From Mallotus nudiflorus (lineage: Eukaryota; Streptophyta; Magnoliopsida; Malpighiales; Euphorbiaceae): a DNA stretch of 64,000 nucleotides. The first letter of the stretch is position 1, and the number at the start of each line of letters is the position of its first letter. The notes under the pieces are model-generated. The model had not been told where the DNA came from, ran no database searches, and worked only from the letters and a program-made list of their open reading frames with translations. Location of the stretch: positions 1 to 64,000 of the forward strand of contig CANTUR010000538.1 in NCBI GenBank assembly GCA_947683625.1, read 5' to 3'. Shown in pieces: positions 50,317 through 63,200 of the stretch. The position numbers were made by a program, and so were the translations under genes.

Positions 50317-50318
<2 letters not shown>
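50036..50318. other. Plastid-derived insertion (psbD fragment plus trnK-UUU 3' exon region)
   Basis: 50037-50108 encodes [20 protein letters not shown], a 23-residue stretch of the photosystem II D2 protein (psbD), on the plus strand. 50263-50300 is, on the minus strand, the T-arm and acceptor part of plastid trnK-UUU (GTTCGAGTCCCGGGCAACCC). The AT-rich sequence between them could be the psbA-trnK spacer. The other two solo-LTR copies lack this segment, so it is an insertion, placed within a TA repeat. psbD and trnK are far apart in normal plastid genomes, so two pieces were joined. It is non-functional. Confidence 0.75.
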
Positions 50319-50348
<30 letters not shown>

Positions 50349-51016
50349 AATGCATGATTGGATATGTTTTAGATTGTATGTACATATAGTATAATAATTC
50401 ACTCAGTGAGGTCTGACCCCCCTCAATTATTTTTTTCAGAAGATTCTATATCGTCAGACCTTAGTAGTAGAGTTTCTCACCGGTGTTCTTCGGTTTCGGC
50501 TATTTTATGAAAATGTATATTCTGAACTTTGATTTGTATTCTAGAAACTGCAATAGTTGTGTTGTTGTATCGGAAGAGTATTATTTTATTTTAATATTTA
50601 ATACTCTGAGAATTTGTATTTGAACACTTTGTGAATATATTTATTTATGGAAGGATTTGGAGTATTTATTTTATATATTGATTTAGAAAAATTTTAATTC
50701 TGTCATACTTTTTATTTATTTATTGCATGATTTTATTTTCTAAGGCTTACTACGGGTTCCGGATTTGAAAGAATTCCTGTTCTCTAGCGTTGGTCATGAC
50801 TCCTAGTTTGGGTCGTGACTCCTAGTTTGGGTCGTGATAAATATGATTCCTTAGTCTTATAGGATTTCCTTATTGAGGAGAGGAGGAGACTTCCTTTGTA
50901 GAGTAGTCTTCCTAATTGAACTAGACTTCCTTATTGAGCTTTCTTCTTATTCAAGTAATCCTCCTCTTTGGGGGAACATATCTTTTATTATAATAGGATA
51001 CTAATATGGGTTATTA

Positions 51017-54000
51017 AGAGTCCCCTTTGAAAGTCTGTTCAGATATTCATGTCCGATGTATTCGAGTCCATAAGATGATGGAAAATGTCATTGTATCTAC
51101 CTCGAGAGAGACTGCTTGAGTAACTGCATCTGATATGGAAGGGTGAGCTGAGGTGGTCAACCTCAGTCATAAGAAAAGATAAAGCTCGATACCGAGTCTT
51201 GAAATTATAATATAAGAGAATTGTTTGAAGTGCCAGCTAGACTTGAATACATAAAACCTGCAATAAAAATGCTTTGGGGTAAAAGATTAACCTGTCAATG
51301 TGGAAAAAACATGATAAAACTAGTTGTCACTAGAGTTTTGATACTTGGCGTAAGGACGCGAGGCTTACGAGCTCGGAATCTCAGTACTACAGAAGCGACT
51401 TGAGGGTGCCAGCTTTAGTCATTGGACTAATATGCGAGGCTTAGATGCTCGGTGCAAGGACTCAAGGCTTACATGCTTGGAACCTCAGTACTACAGAAGC
51501 GACCTGAGGGTGCCAACTTCAGTCACTAGACTTAATCTTGGTGCATTAGAAGCGTGACCTAAGTGTTGTATAGTCTCGGTGCATTAGAAGCGCGACTCAA
51601 GTGCCGTATAATGTTACTTGGTTTATGAACTTTAGTAACTCTTTTGATGGCAACTGCCTCGTCGGAATAATGATTAATGTTGAGTCCGGACAATATTGCT
51701 GCAGATGTTTATTTTTCTGAGCATTTGTTGTTGGTAGTATTTTAGCAAAAGATAGGATGTTGGGATCCTAGTAGTGAGTCTGAGCCCTTTCAATCTGAGC
51801 TCCATAATATGGGATAGAAATGATGGAAGCTGGGTTTTAAAGGACCAAATTTGGTTTACCTAATTTGAATTGTGAGATGAACATTTATAATTTAGGTGAA
51901 GGGTCAATGTTGCACCGCTTTTAAAATAGAGGATAGCATATGATGCTGGCTAGGATGTCTTGGAATTGCCCTTTAATTTATCCGACTGTGTGGTGGATAT
52001 ACTTGACTCCATTCTTGAATTTTCCTTATTGGATATTCTCTAAAATTTTCATGAACAAGGATCTTCTACAAAGTAAGATTTTCTTGAATGTTATTTGATT
52101 TGGCTTTGAACAGGAGCCACCATTTGGTGTCTGAGCATGAGTGAATGCTTGTTCATCTTAGTGTTGTTTGGCTATGTGTCTGATTTCTTTTGTCAATCTT
52201 TGCATGTTGATACTGAGTAAGATGATCAGAGTGTCTGATTGTTTGGACTGATGGGTGCTTAAAGCAGCATCTTTAATAAATACATTTTCCTTAGCTGTAT
52301 TAATAGACAAAAGAACAATAGTTTTGGGATCGTATAATTGATCTCATTTGATTGTCAATCTTTATATAATAAATATATCAAATGTAATTAATGTATATTT
52401 TGCATGAATAATAATCATGTATATATGGACGAGTATCTATGTGTAGATGTGTAAGCGTGCTTGTATGAAAAACTATGAATATTCATATAAGAATAAGTAA
52501 GATAAACAAATAATATTAAGAGAAACTAGAAGAACTTATCTCATGATGTACTCTTATCCCGCCTTTGAATTCATGAATATTAATGTTCGTCGTTTGCTTC
52601 AATTGTTACTTGAATGACCTTGTCTTTGAAGATGTTGCCTAAGTTTATGTGTATCCAATTGCATGAAAATATATTGCTATGAAATTAACATCTTATTGTA
52701 GTGCTCGTCTCCTTTCTGAATAGGTGAATATTTATGTTCCTTGTTGCTCAGTGGTTGTTGATGTATTTGAAGGTCTCTCTATGATCTATGGTGTTAATGT
52801 AATTTGACTATCCAAGAACGTCTATGCCGCTATCTGAGTTTTGGGTATGTTATACTCCTTGGCACCTTGTACTAATATTGAATATCATTAAGTTTCGAAT
52901 GTAAATCTTTCTAGATTTAATGATTAAGGCTTGCTTGGATATCCATGGTTGTAATAACAGGGACTCAGATGCTTGGATTCTTTGATGCTCGGACTTGGAT
53001 GTCCGGACTCCTTGATGCTTGGACTTGGATGCCCGAAATCTTTGATGCTTGGACTTAGGTGCCTGAAATCTTTGATGCTCATACTTGGATGCCCGGACTC
53101 CTTGATGCTCGGATTCTTAAATACTCAATCCCGAATGCTCGGATCTCCAAGGCTTTGGTAGACAGTACTCGGGTTGTTCGGATGCTCGATGAATGTACAT
53201 TGGCATTCAGTCGCAACTTTGTAAGGCTTTATATAGTGTTCATCAGATAATGATTATTGCTAATCTTCAGTGTTAAGAAGCCCAGCACTCAATGGATGCC
53301 CGGAGCTTGGTAGGTACTTGTATCTTGAATATTGAAATGAATCCTAAACATAACTGACAAATCTGATGTTTGAGCATAGCCAAGTACCTGAGTGCCTGTT
53401 CTGGGTGTCCAACAGTCTCCACGTTTTGATACTCAGAAGCTCGGTGCTTGAAATCTCAAAAAGTCTGTGTCCGGTATTTGATGTTTGATGTTCACTTGAT
53501 ACTTGGTTTCAGTTTTGAGAACCATTTGTTGAATACTTACATTCTGATCCAGGTGTCTAACTGCTTTTAGGCTTCAATGCTCATATGCCCAACAAATACT
53601 TAGTAATCGAAGCTTAGTTTCTAATTCAAGAGCACTATATATAAGGCCTTGATGCTTTTTAGTGCTTGGGCAACTTAGTAGAACTCTGTGCTTAATGAAG
53701 CCTTGATGGGTGCTCGATACTCAATGTTCAGTTCTTAATTTGAGAGTCAATTTTAAACTCATCTTCTTAGTTCATTTGTTTTAAAACTTAGTAGGGCAGC
53801 CTTCGAAATTCGTACGTTTCATCATAATATTATTTGAGTATGCTAGACTTTATCCATCAAGCTTGAGATGAGTTTCAAATAGAAATGGAACTCAGATGAG
53901 AATTAGAATTCTAGATGTCCGACTGTCTTTTGTACATGACCTTCATGTCAACGGTCAGTGATAAGAAGTTGCAGAACCCCGTGCTCGATTCTCTTATTCT

Positions 54001-54483
54001 CTCAATACTCGACACTTAGTTTTCAATATTCCATAGGTGTTGGATGCTTGAGGCCCAGCGATCAATGGGTGCTCAATATTCAAAACTCATTGTTTGATGG
54101 GTACTCCACGTTAGGTGCTCGGAGCACAATGACTGGTGGACATATTTAACTCCTTGGAATGCTTAGAGCCTATGTTTGGAGCTTTACGAAGGCGACCAAT
54201 CATCTTCTGAGCTGTTGTTGATCGATAGACATGCTGTCGCTAATGGTTGTGCTAAGATGTTCATGCTCGTCAATAAGGGTAGATGGGCAAATCTTTAAGC
54301 CTTTATTGTGTTGATGACATGCATGTTGTAACGGTGACAAATTGAATAAGATACTTATAAAACAAGTAAGCATGTCTCGTCCTGAATATTGGTTTTACGG
54401 AATGATAGAATTTTGAAGCTAGATTCTTGTAAGCAATAATAATCCAGAATTGAATTCGATTTATTCCCATAATCGGCGTCACT
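51017..54483. other. Interior of the LARD-like element, non-coding with tandem repeats
   Basis: No protein domain. Repeats: two units of about 110 bases (CGAGGCTTACGAGCTCGG, CTCAGTACTACAGAAGCGAC) at 51340-51540; two 44-base units (TCGGTGCATTAGAAGCG) at 51535-51605; at least four units of about 33 bases (GATGCTCGGACTTGGATGCC) at 52968-53115. Degenerate 'GATGCTCGG/CTTGG' words continue to about 54130. Short frames such as 52973-53161 are translations of these repeats. Confidence 0.75.
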
Positions 54484-54960
54484 TGATAACTCCGAATTGA
54501 TATTTTGCTTGTAGAACCTGCATGGACGAGGAGAACGGGTAAAGGGGCGCGGTTTCCTTTATAAACACTTCGAAGCTTAAGTCAGTAACGGTATAAGGAA
54601 AAAATATAATAAAGCAAATAGATATAATAGAGTAGAGAATAAAGAATAAAGGAGTAAATGATGATTGCTTGTGATGATGAGATGATGGAATGATGTCTTG
54701 GTGATGTTGTATGATGAGAGCATAAATGATATGAAATGTCATGAGATGTATTTATAGGAGAAGGTATTGCTCATACCTCTTAAAATATGATTCTTTAGTC
54801 TTATAGGATTGCCTTATTTAGGAGAGGAAGAGACTTCCTTTATAGAGTAGTTTTTCTAATTGAAATAAACTTACTTATTGATCTTCCTTTTTATTCAAGT
54901 AATTTTCCTCTTTGGGAGAATATATCTCTTATTATAATAGGATACTGATATGGGTTATTA
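54484..54960 (-). repeat. Right LTR of the LARD-like element, uninterrupted
   Basis: 477 bp, TGATAAC...GTTATTA; one intact LTR against which the split left copy can be read. Confidence 0.85.
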
Positions 54961-55855
54961 GTTGCCTTCTTCAAGTAAATTAACACATCTCTTTTTTGCA
55001 TTTTGTGTGATAATGATGTTGAGCATTTATGGCATCTATTTCATGACTGTCCATTTGCGAAGAACTGCTGGTCCAATGCTGGTTTTGAGTTCCATTCAAC
55101 AGGTATGGAAAATATACAATAGTGCCTGCTAGAATGTTTGAAATCTCTCTTAGACACCTCGCTGCAACGGATGGCTATAGTATTATGGGCTATTTGGAAT
55201 TAACGAAATAAGAAACTCTAAGAGAACCGTTCTCTTTCGGAAGCACAAACAGTTCAATAAGCTTTCCAGTATTTTAGAGAATGGTCTCAAGCTCGGCTTA
55301 AAAGGTAGCATTTCATTTCAGCTTTATCTGCTGTGCAAAGATGTCTAATATGGAAGCTTCCTCCACCAGGATGGCTTAAATGTAAAGTGGATATTGCAGT
55401 ATCCGTGGACAAAGTTTCTTTTGGCGTCGAAAACATCATTTGGAATGAGATGGGCTATTGGATTCAAGGAAAGATGAAAGTGTGTAATGGTTTTCATACT
55501 TGTTCATGAAGCTAAGGTAGTAGGTCTTCGAGAAACTATTGGTTGGCCCTTGGAGTTGAGATTGCAGTGGGTTACTGTTGAGTCAGATGCAAAGGGAATG
55601 GTAAAGCATTTTATTCAAAGGAAGAAGACATCTCTGACTTTGGAGCTAAATTATGGATTGTATCTATTTTAGTAACCAAGTAACAGATTATTCTGTATTT
55701 TATATCAGCCGACAAGCGAACGTGTATGTTCATGGCCTGGCAAAAACTGTCTATTTCCAAGCTTGTTCAACAGTTTTAATACAACCTCAGTAATTGTTGG
55801 GCAACTATTTATCTTTTGATATAATATTTACTTAATAAAGATTCCTTTAGTTCCA
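54961..55855 (+). pseudogene. LINE ORF2 C-terminal part: zf-RVT and RNase H
   Basis: This continues the zf-RVT domain directly after the nested element (SKLTHLFFAFCVIM, with the Cys/His spacing and HDCPFAKNCW-type end near 55040-55070). An RNase H-like domain follows at about 55360-55760: PPPGWLKCKVDIAVS, AKVVGLRETIGWPLELRLQW, VTVESDAKGMVKHF, then the RQANVYVHGLAK-type end. Such RNase H domains are typical of plant L1 LINEs. AATAAAG at about 55836 is close to the 3' end. Confidence 0.75.
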
Positions 55856-55968
55856 AGAAAGAAATTATTTTATTTAATTATGAATCTCTCTAAACTAAAC
55901 TATTATCACAATTTAAATTAATTAAAATTAAAAATAACAAATAAATCAAAGTGAAATTTTTATTTTTT

Positions 55969-56036
<68 letters not shown>

Positions 56037-57260
56037 CAGACAATTTTTTATATATTGAAAAAATGAAAAAAATATAAATATAAATTTATTTATTTTAACT
56101 GAACTAACACTTATAAATTTCAATATCAAGCATTTTATTAAAAGTATATCATTAGCAAATAAGAGACTCAAAATTTTATATTATTTATATACTTATTTTT
56201 ATTTAGCTAATTTAAAATGAAGCATTCTAACACATACATATACACTTCAATTTGAAATTTTATTTTTAAATTTAATTATTATAGATTACACTTCTAATTT
56301 AATTTAAAAAGATTGATAATTAAATAGAATATTTTTCTTAAAAATTATATTATTAGTAAAAAAATTAAGGAAAATTTTATCTAGTAAAGTTTAAAACTTA
56401 GAAAATATTTTAATACAAAAACAATTTCAGGGAGTAGTTTATAATTTTTTTAGATGTCAAATCTGTGAAAAGGGGCTAAATGACTGGATTGAATATGGTT
56501 AGGTGTGTTTTTGAGCCAAAAATATATTAGGGGTTAATTGAGCCTCACACCATACATTAGGGGCAAAATTGGACCTTTTCTCTAAAATTTTTTTTTTGTA
56601 ATTTCGATCCACAAAAATATCTCTTTTTTGAAAGAAAGATATGGCAATGATAATGAGTTATATTTTTTAAAATAGAAAACAATAAAAATAATAAATGATT
56701 TTCAATTTTTAAAAGATTATACCAAAAAGCATTTCACCGAACAAAGCCAACGCATGATCAACATATTGACTTCGTTCTCAGTTAAAAAAAAAAAAACATA
56801 TTGATTTTGTTATTTTTCCTCTATCGTAGATAAAGTCTCTAACTGCTGATATGTCAATATCACAGTTGAATGACCACCATAAACATGCAAGTGATATAAT
56901 GCTAACGATCACATATCCTATCCAACTGAAAAATCCTAAAGAATCAAGGAATATTATTATTCTTATTAACAGTTTCAATAGAGAATCTAAATAAAGATTA
57001 TGAATTTGTAACCAAATCAATCACAACTAACATACTTAATCTCTCAAAAGTTTCAATCTTTAGTCGCTTATCATGGCTTTGAAGCAAAACCCATTTTCAT
57101 TTTTCACCCACAACAGCACCAAAGACCAAGAAAAAGACAAAGCAGAGTTGAAGCTTTTGCTTAGCTTTAACTCTAACTACCATTCAAAAGCCAAGTCACG
57201 GTAGCTGTTCTTGTCCTGTTTTCTTTATTTTAGATACTTTCTATAAATATCGCTTTCTTC
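55856..57260. other. AT-rich upstream region of the SPNS gene
   Basis: No gene seen. It contains a (TA)n microsatellite at 55972-56033. The SPNS promoter and 5' UTR must lie in the right-hand part. TATAAATA at 57242-57249 is only 12-19 bases before the ATG, too close to be a conventional TATA box unless the true start codon is further on. Confidence 0.5.
55972..56033. repeat. (TA)n microsatellite
   Basis: About 31 uninterrupted TA units. Confidence 0.95.
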
Positions 57261-60200
57261 ATGGCAGGAGGAGAAGAAGATAGCAAACAAGTAAACCCAT
57301 TATCTTCTTCTTCTCAGGGACCAAACCCATCAACAGAAACACAGATGGCTAAGGTTCCATCTCCATCTTCTGTTCCTACACCTTCATGGTTCACTCCTAA
57401 AAGGTAATTTTTTTTACTGTTTTTTTTTTTTTGACATTTTAATTACCATTCTTGGTTTTTGTTTCTGGGTTGCTAAGAGTTTTCAAGATTCTTGAAAAAT
57501 AAAGATTCGATTTTTTTTTTCTTACTTTGTATGTACATTTGGGTGTTAATATGTTTGATGGATAACGTACGCTTGGATTTAACGTTTTACAACCGAGTGA
57601 GGCTTCTGTTGTTGATGGTGACTTTTTGGACTGTAATCCAATGAATGAAACCAAGAAGAAAGCAAGATATCTAATTGAAATTCTCGAACTTCATAATCAA
57701 CTGAGGACGGACAATAGCAGCAAACATACGATTCAATTCATTTTTTCTGTTTCTTTATGTTTGGTTAAGAAGGTATTGGTTAAACCCTAATAAAACTAAT
57801 CATGGGTTTTAACTTTTATATACGCTTTATGCAGATTTATCTATTAATCTGGGTGGTTTTGTTATTGGTCCGACTGATGTTGACCCTGCTTTGAATTGTA
57901 TTCATGATAAGAATCTGGGTGGTTTTCTTATTGGTCTAACTGATGTTGACCCTGCTTTGCATTGTATTGTTTGAGTGGAATTCAGATTTTTTGAATTATT
58001 ATTGTGTGTGTGTTTTCGTTTGCTGCCAAAATGATGCATGACAAGCTTCTTAATTTTGTGTTTGCAGGCTGTTAGTTATCTTTTGTGTCGTCAACTTGGT
58101 GAACTATGTGGATAGAGGAGCAATAGCAAGCAACGGTGTCAATGGGAGTCGTAGAACTTGCACAAGTGGCACATGCACATCTGGTAGCGGAATACAGTAA
58201 GACTTACTTTTTTTTTTTTTTTTGGTCTATTTGGACCTCTAAATTAGACTCTTTTGCTGACATTTATTTTAGGCTGGTGTCCATTACTTTCTCTTTTACT
58301 TTTTTTTTTTTTTTTTTTGGCGTGGTTGGTCCAATGGCCTTTTTACTCTTCCATTACGGGTGGCCATCCTAATGTACAGAAACCACTTGGTCTGAAAGAC
58401 AAACCTGAGTTAGTCTAGTCATTCAGATGTGAGCCCTTGTTGACCATCACATGGACTTAAGCCACTTGGTTAGCATTTTAGAACTTTTTTCCTCCTTTGA
58501 TTTCACAAGTTTGAGAGGCTTTTTGTGGTGTTATGGTGGTTTCGCGTATTCCTACACTTATCTCCAATATGCCTCTTATGAGGATTTTTCTGTTTTTTTA
58601 ATCAGTGTTAAGTAACTGACTTTTGCAACTTAAAAAGTACAATTAATTTCTTTCATTTGGTAAAGAATTCAAATAGTGCATTCTTCATGTTTTATACCTC
58701 GTAAGTTCTCTTACTCTTAACTTGACTGGAATTTAGCACCAATAGTACTTTTATCCTACCTTCTATCCACCTGCATGAGCATTGACGATTGCTGTCTGCA
58801 GAAACTGAAAAGTGATTCTTCCTTAATTCTGTTTCTTTATGTTGTACAGGGGAGACTTTAATCTAAACAATTTTGAGGATGGAGTTTTATCATCTGCTTT
58901 CATGGTTGGACTTCTAGTGGCTTCTCCAATATTTGCATCACTAGCGAAGAGGTAATGAATTTCAAGTGCTTCTTTGTTGCTGATGCAGTTTATTACTTGA
59001 AGAAAATTAGAGGTTAGGTTTAAATATATGTTTTAATTCCCAATATTGTTATAAGCTAGAAATAAGTGGAACAGAAAAGTTGGGTAGGGATGGTTAAAAT
59101 TGAAATGTTGTAGCTGCATTAAGATCAAGTGTCATGGGACTTGATCAAATTCAGTTAGGTGTAGGATATTGTTTATATGTTGATGATAATGTTGGAACAC
59201 CATGATTGTAACTGCTTGATGCAAATTCAACTCCATTATACCTTCTTTAGATTTACTTTTTAAATGTATCATCATGTTTACAATCATCGACAGCAGTGGT
59301 GCTTCAATCATTATGAGTTGGCAATTCAAGCCTTTTGTGCTTGTAGCATCAGCAAGATCAGTATGCTATGAAATATGATGGATTCCAATCATAGAAGATT
59401 GTTAGAAATTGTTTATATGAGTCTATATCTGCATTGGTGTGTCTATTACAAATTTATGATGGACATGGTCCTGTTGAAATTATTCTTCTTGTAACAAAAG
59501 GAACTTACACCTGAAAACCACTTGCACATAACTCAGAAAATGTGAGGTTAAATTCTGCTTGAACAGTAATACCTATTTAATATTCTTGTGTTCAAACTTC
59601 TCTGTATCATATTGATACATTTCAAAATGTTTAACTTTTTTTCTTGTGCCTTTATATGGGATAATTTTGTTTCTTCCTTCCATGCAATGTTGTTTAGTAT
59701 TTTGGCCACAAGAATTGAAGGGAAAATGAGTGATTTTTTTCTCTGATAATGTGACAATAGCCAAATTCCAACTTATGCTCAGAGATTTACTTTTGAGTGA
59801 ATCCTTATGAATAATTGAAAACTTGCAGCTTTAATCCATTTCGGCTTATTGGAGTTGGATTATCAGTTTGGACACTTGCAGTAGTTGGTTGTGGTTTTTC
59901 ATTTAATTTCTGGTCCATTACAATATGTCGCATGTAAGTAGTTTATTTTTCTTCTCTTTGTTCTTTTATTCACAACAAAAGTGAAGTAGCTGATTCTTTT
60001 GTTGTCCTTTCTAGGTTTGTCGGTGTTGGTGAAGCTTCATTTATAAGCCTTGCGGCCCCATTTATTGATGACAATGCCCCTGTTTCTCAGGTTATATTTT
60101 TTTCCTTTTTGATATGAATGGTGTTTAAATTAATATTTTCTGTTATGTTTAATGTAAATGACTGAAAGAAACAAGAGCCATGTGAAATCTTGAGCTTCTT

Positions 60201-63200
60201 TTACCATGAAGGTGGCTGGAAAACCATGCAACTTTTCTGGTGTTTGACATGTCAACTAATTCAGTGGGAAATATATGATTGCTATGTTTTAAAGGTTGTT
60301 GCTCTCTTAATTTCATGGGCGATCCAATTATTATCTGCTTTAGTGCTTTAGATTTTTATGGATATTAGGCCGCATAATTTCCTAATATTTTTTACTTATG
60401 ATTCTATGACCAATAATATTACACAGTGCAAATTAATATGCTTCAAGTGTCCTTGGATCTTGAACTTTGCACCAATGTTGGACTTAGATGACTTGTAATT
60501 TAAGAATGATCATAACGTTGTTCAGCCTACATTAGAGTTTTTAGTTTGAATTGACCAGATGTCTTGCTCCATTGGGGTTGCAAATGCTCCTTTGTCTTAC
60601 TCTATAAGGCAGTACATCATAGAGCTGAACAGTAAGACAAGAAGTTGAAATATCATTGACACTGTCTGAAACTAAGTATGATATACTTTTTCAGTGTGCA
60701 CATGGAGCCTTATCTAATGTCGACCCCAAAGTATCTTATGCAATATTATGTTTAATCTTAATGCCATCTAGCACCATAGCATTTGTAACTAAGATTTTTG
60801 GGGTGAAATTTTGCATTTTATTTTTAGACGTGTTTACAGAGCATACATATCTCCAACTCTGAAATTTGACTTCTGAGTTTTGTTAACACATTGTTAGTTG
60901 TGTCTTGTTGTAGAACGTGTTTTGCACTTGAGCAAAGTAACTTGTGTAACCACCATGATAGAACTTACCCTTTCAATGAACTCTGATGAACACACTCATG
61001 AATACCATATGTATTTTGGGGGCATTTATTGAAGGTTGCAATGCTCATATTTTCTTCAAAATTCAAAGTACATGAACATAAAAACTTTTTGATATCCAAA
61101 TAGCTTTTAGATTGCCATACAAATGTTGAATTGGATTTGATGTATTGTTTTGGCAACTGACTTTCATGTGCTATAATCCTGTGTTTCCTATTTCTGTATC
61201 AGAAAACTGCATGGCTTGGTATATTTTACATGTGTATACCAACTGGATATGCTGTCGGCTATGTGTATGGTGGACTGGTAAGTCCAATTTTTCACTCATT
61301 AATATTGTTGATTGTTGAGGCATTATCTTGTTGTGTACATTAATTACAATTACAAGTGTTTCCATCGTATTGTCATTATTCAAGAACAATTATCTTCATT
61401 TTCCTATTAAGGTTGGAAGTCATGCTAACTGGCGTTGGGCATTTTGGGGAGAGGCAATTTTGATGCTTCCATTTGCTGTTTTAGGTTTTGTCATGAAGCC
61501 TTTACAGTTGAAAGGTGCAAATAGTTCACTTTTTTTTTTTTTTTTTTTTATCTGACCTGAAGGCTTTTTCCATTTGTCTCTAAACCATGTGTGGGGTACA
61601 GGTTTTGCTCCTGCTGAATCAAAAAAAGCATTGACATCGACAGATACAGCTGTCTCAGAAGTTCAAGGTGCTCTATGTTACTTGTAACAATATTGAAACA
61701 CATTATTCAATATAGTCAATGCATTTTTCTTTTTGCCGTTTCAGATTTATTGCGAAATAGATGCATAACGGATGAAGTTATGTGTAGTTGTGTGCATGTT
61801 CTACCAGAACATGCCAGGAGGTTGAATGTGTTACTATGTGTACCCTGTTAAAAGTTTTCTTATTCTTGTTGCAATCATGCAATTCTATATGTGCATTTCT
61901 TTAGAGTTGTAACATCTTAACTTGGAATTTTGAAAATTCAAGTGGAGGTTGCAATCAATAAACTTGGATGTCACATCTGCTTTTTAGAAGTTTAATGTTT
62001 TCTTAAAAAGTTGATTTCGGACTGAGATAAAACTGATGCCATGTTTCTGATTAACTATGATTTCCCTGCATGTAATTGATTTGAAGGAAACAATTACAGA
62101 TGCCCAGATAGTGTAGGATATATGCATATACAGCGTAATGTGTTTAAATCAGATTATTCATTTTTCAAATGTTTTTCCTTGGGAATTTTTTTCCTTTTTT
62201 TTTTTTTTTTTAATGCTACTTGAGCATTTCAGTTATCATGTTAATGTATGCAATATTAATGTAGTTGTGCACTCTGTTAGTTTAGTTTTTCTTTTATTAA
62301 TGAAAAGCCATTAATCTACTTTTTCAATGCTATGGCAGATACAAACATTTCAGCTGGTACAGTTGGCACCTTGTCTGTTAAAGAAGAGTTGAATGATAAA
62401 AGCTCACAGCAGATTCTTAGGCGAGTTTACTTATTCTTATCTCATATTATGTATTACTGCATGGCTTGTATTCTGCTGGTATTTTTTGTATTATCACGAA
62501 GAATTGTCAATCATTGTCTGGGTACTCCATCTATCAGCATGTTAGCATGCTTTGTTCGTTAATCTGATATTACATTGAGCATGGTTTCCTGTCATATATT
62601 TATAATATTTGTTGGATTCTTTAATACTTATTACAGGTCAGAGAATGCAACCCGTAATCTGAATCAATTCTCGAGATTTTTTAAAGACATGAAAACTCTT
62701 TTGATGGAGAAGGTTTTCGTTGTGAATGTCTTAGGTAACCTTTCTTCACCCTTGTAGCTTATTCAATAGCATCTTCCTTAGCTATACTGTAAAATGGTAA
62801 ATTACATAAAGGTTCACAAGTAAATTAATTATGCTTCAAACTTTATGGCTTTATGGCTTTGCTGCTTCTTTTTAATCTCTCACCATAGTTGAACCACAGA
62901 GCCAATTTCTGGATACATTTACTTCTAGTGTTTTATAGGATATACAGATTGTTAGCACCCCAAAAAGCTTGGTGTGTTTGCTATTTATATCCTCATACCA
63001 ATTTCCTGAACTGACTCTGGCCCATCTGTGTTCACAGGTTACATAGCATACAATTTCGTTATTGGAGCATATTCCTATTGGGGCCCCAAGGCTGGTTATA
63101 ATATTTATAACATGGTAAGCTTTACCTTTGGGTTTAGATTTGATAATATGATTACCTGTTGATACATAAGTATTCTTTTCCTTGTATTTTTCTAGACTCA

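Larger units (their letters stand above)
46452..50839 (+). mobile_element. Long solo-LTR-like element, copy 3 (4.4 kb), opposite orientation
   Basis: It is the same family as the copies at 18973 and 23630 but inverted. It ends in GGTCATGACTCCTAGTTTGG and GTCGTGATA, the counterparts of TGTCACGACCC...GTCATGAC in copy 2. The TSD AATAT is exact (46447-46451 and 50840-50844). Both termini have decayed to TA...TA. Landmarks: GTACGTACCGGTGCGATAG near 49425; tandem CGGGGCCAATCACACTGACA units at 49525-49760; a 20-base duplication of the GACTCCTAGTTTGGGTCGTG end at 50796-50838; and a GC-rich block at 46955-47180. Its extra length comes partly from a microsatellite and plastid DNA at 49930-50320. Confidence 0.78.
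46156..51016 (-). repeat. Left LTR of the LARD-like element, split by solo-LTR copy 3
   Basis: Blocks 46156-46451 and 50840-51016 align in order with the uninterrupted LTR at 54484-54960. Confidence 0.85.
46156..54960 (-). mobile_element. Non-coding LTR retroelement (LARD-like) nested in the LINE
   Basis: Two LTRs (46156-51016 with an insert; 54484-54960, 477 bp) start TGATAACTC and end GGGTTATTA. Flanking 5-mers GTTAC (46151-46155) and GTTGC (54961-54965) are a TSD with one change, and removing the element restores the LINE zf-RVT frame. The 3.5-kb interior (51017-54483) encodes nothing recognisable. On the minus strand the sequence after the right LTR (TGACGCCGATTATGGGAA) resembles the TGGCGCCGTTGCCGGGG primer site of tRNA-Asp-primed elements, and a purine run (CAAAGGGGACTC) abuts the other LTR. 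It is thus a large non-autonomous derivative. Confidence 0.8.
41610..55855 (+). mobile_element. L1-type LINE with RNase H, split by a nested LTR element
   Basis: The element begins near GAGAGCTTCTCTCC (about 41613), carries a gag-like ORF1 with a zinc knuckle and an ORF2 with endonuclease, reverse transcriptase, zf-RVT and RNase H regions, and ends near AATAAAG at about 55840. All coding parts read on the plus strand and are full of stops. ORF2 is interrupted at 46155 and resumes at 54961; without the insert the zf-RVT domain is continuous. The exact 5' end, tail and TSD could not be fixed. Confidence 0.8.

Noticed and set aside
52973..53161. Frame with repeated SLMLGLGCP units
   Set aside because: Translation of the 33-base DNA repeats in the non-coding LTR element.
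57439..57654. Minus-strand frame in SPNS intron 1
   Set aside because: Overlaps the intron of a well-supported plus-strand gene and shows no domain.
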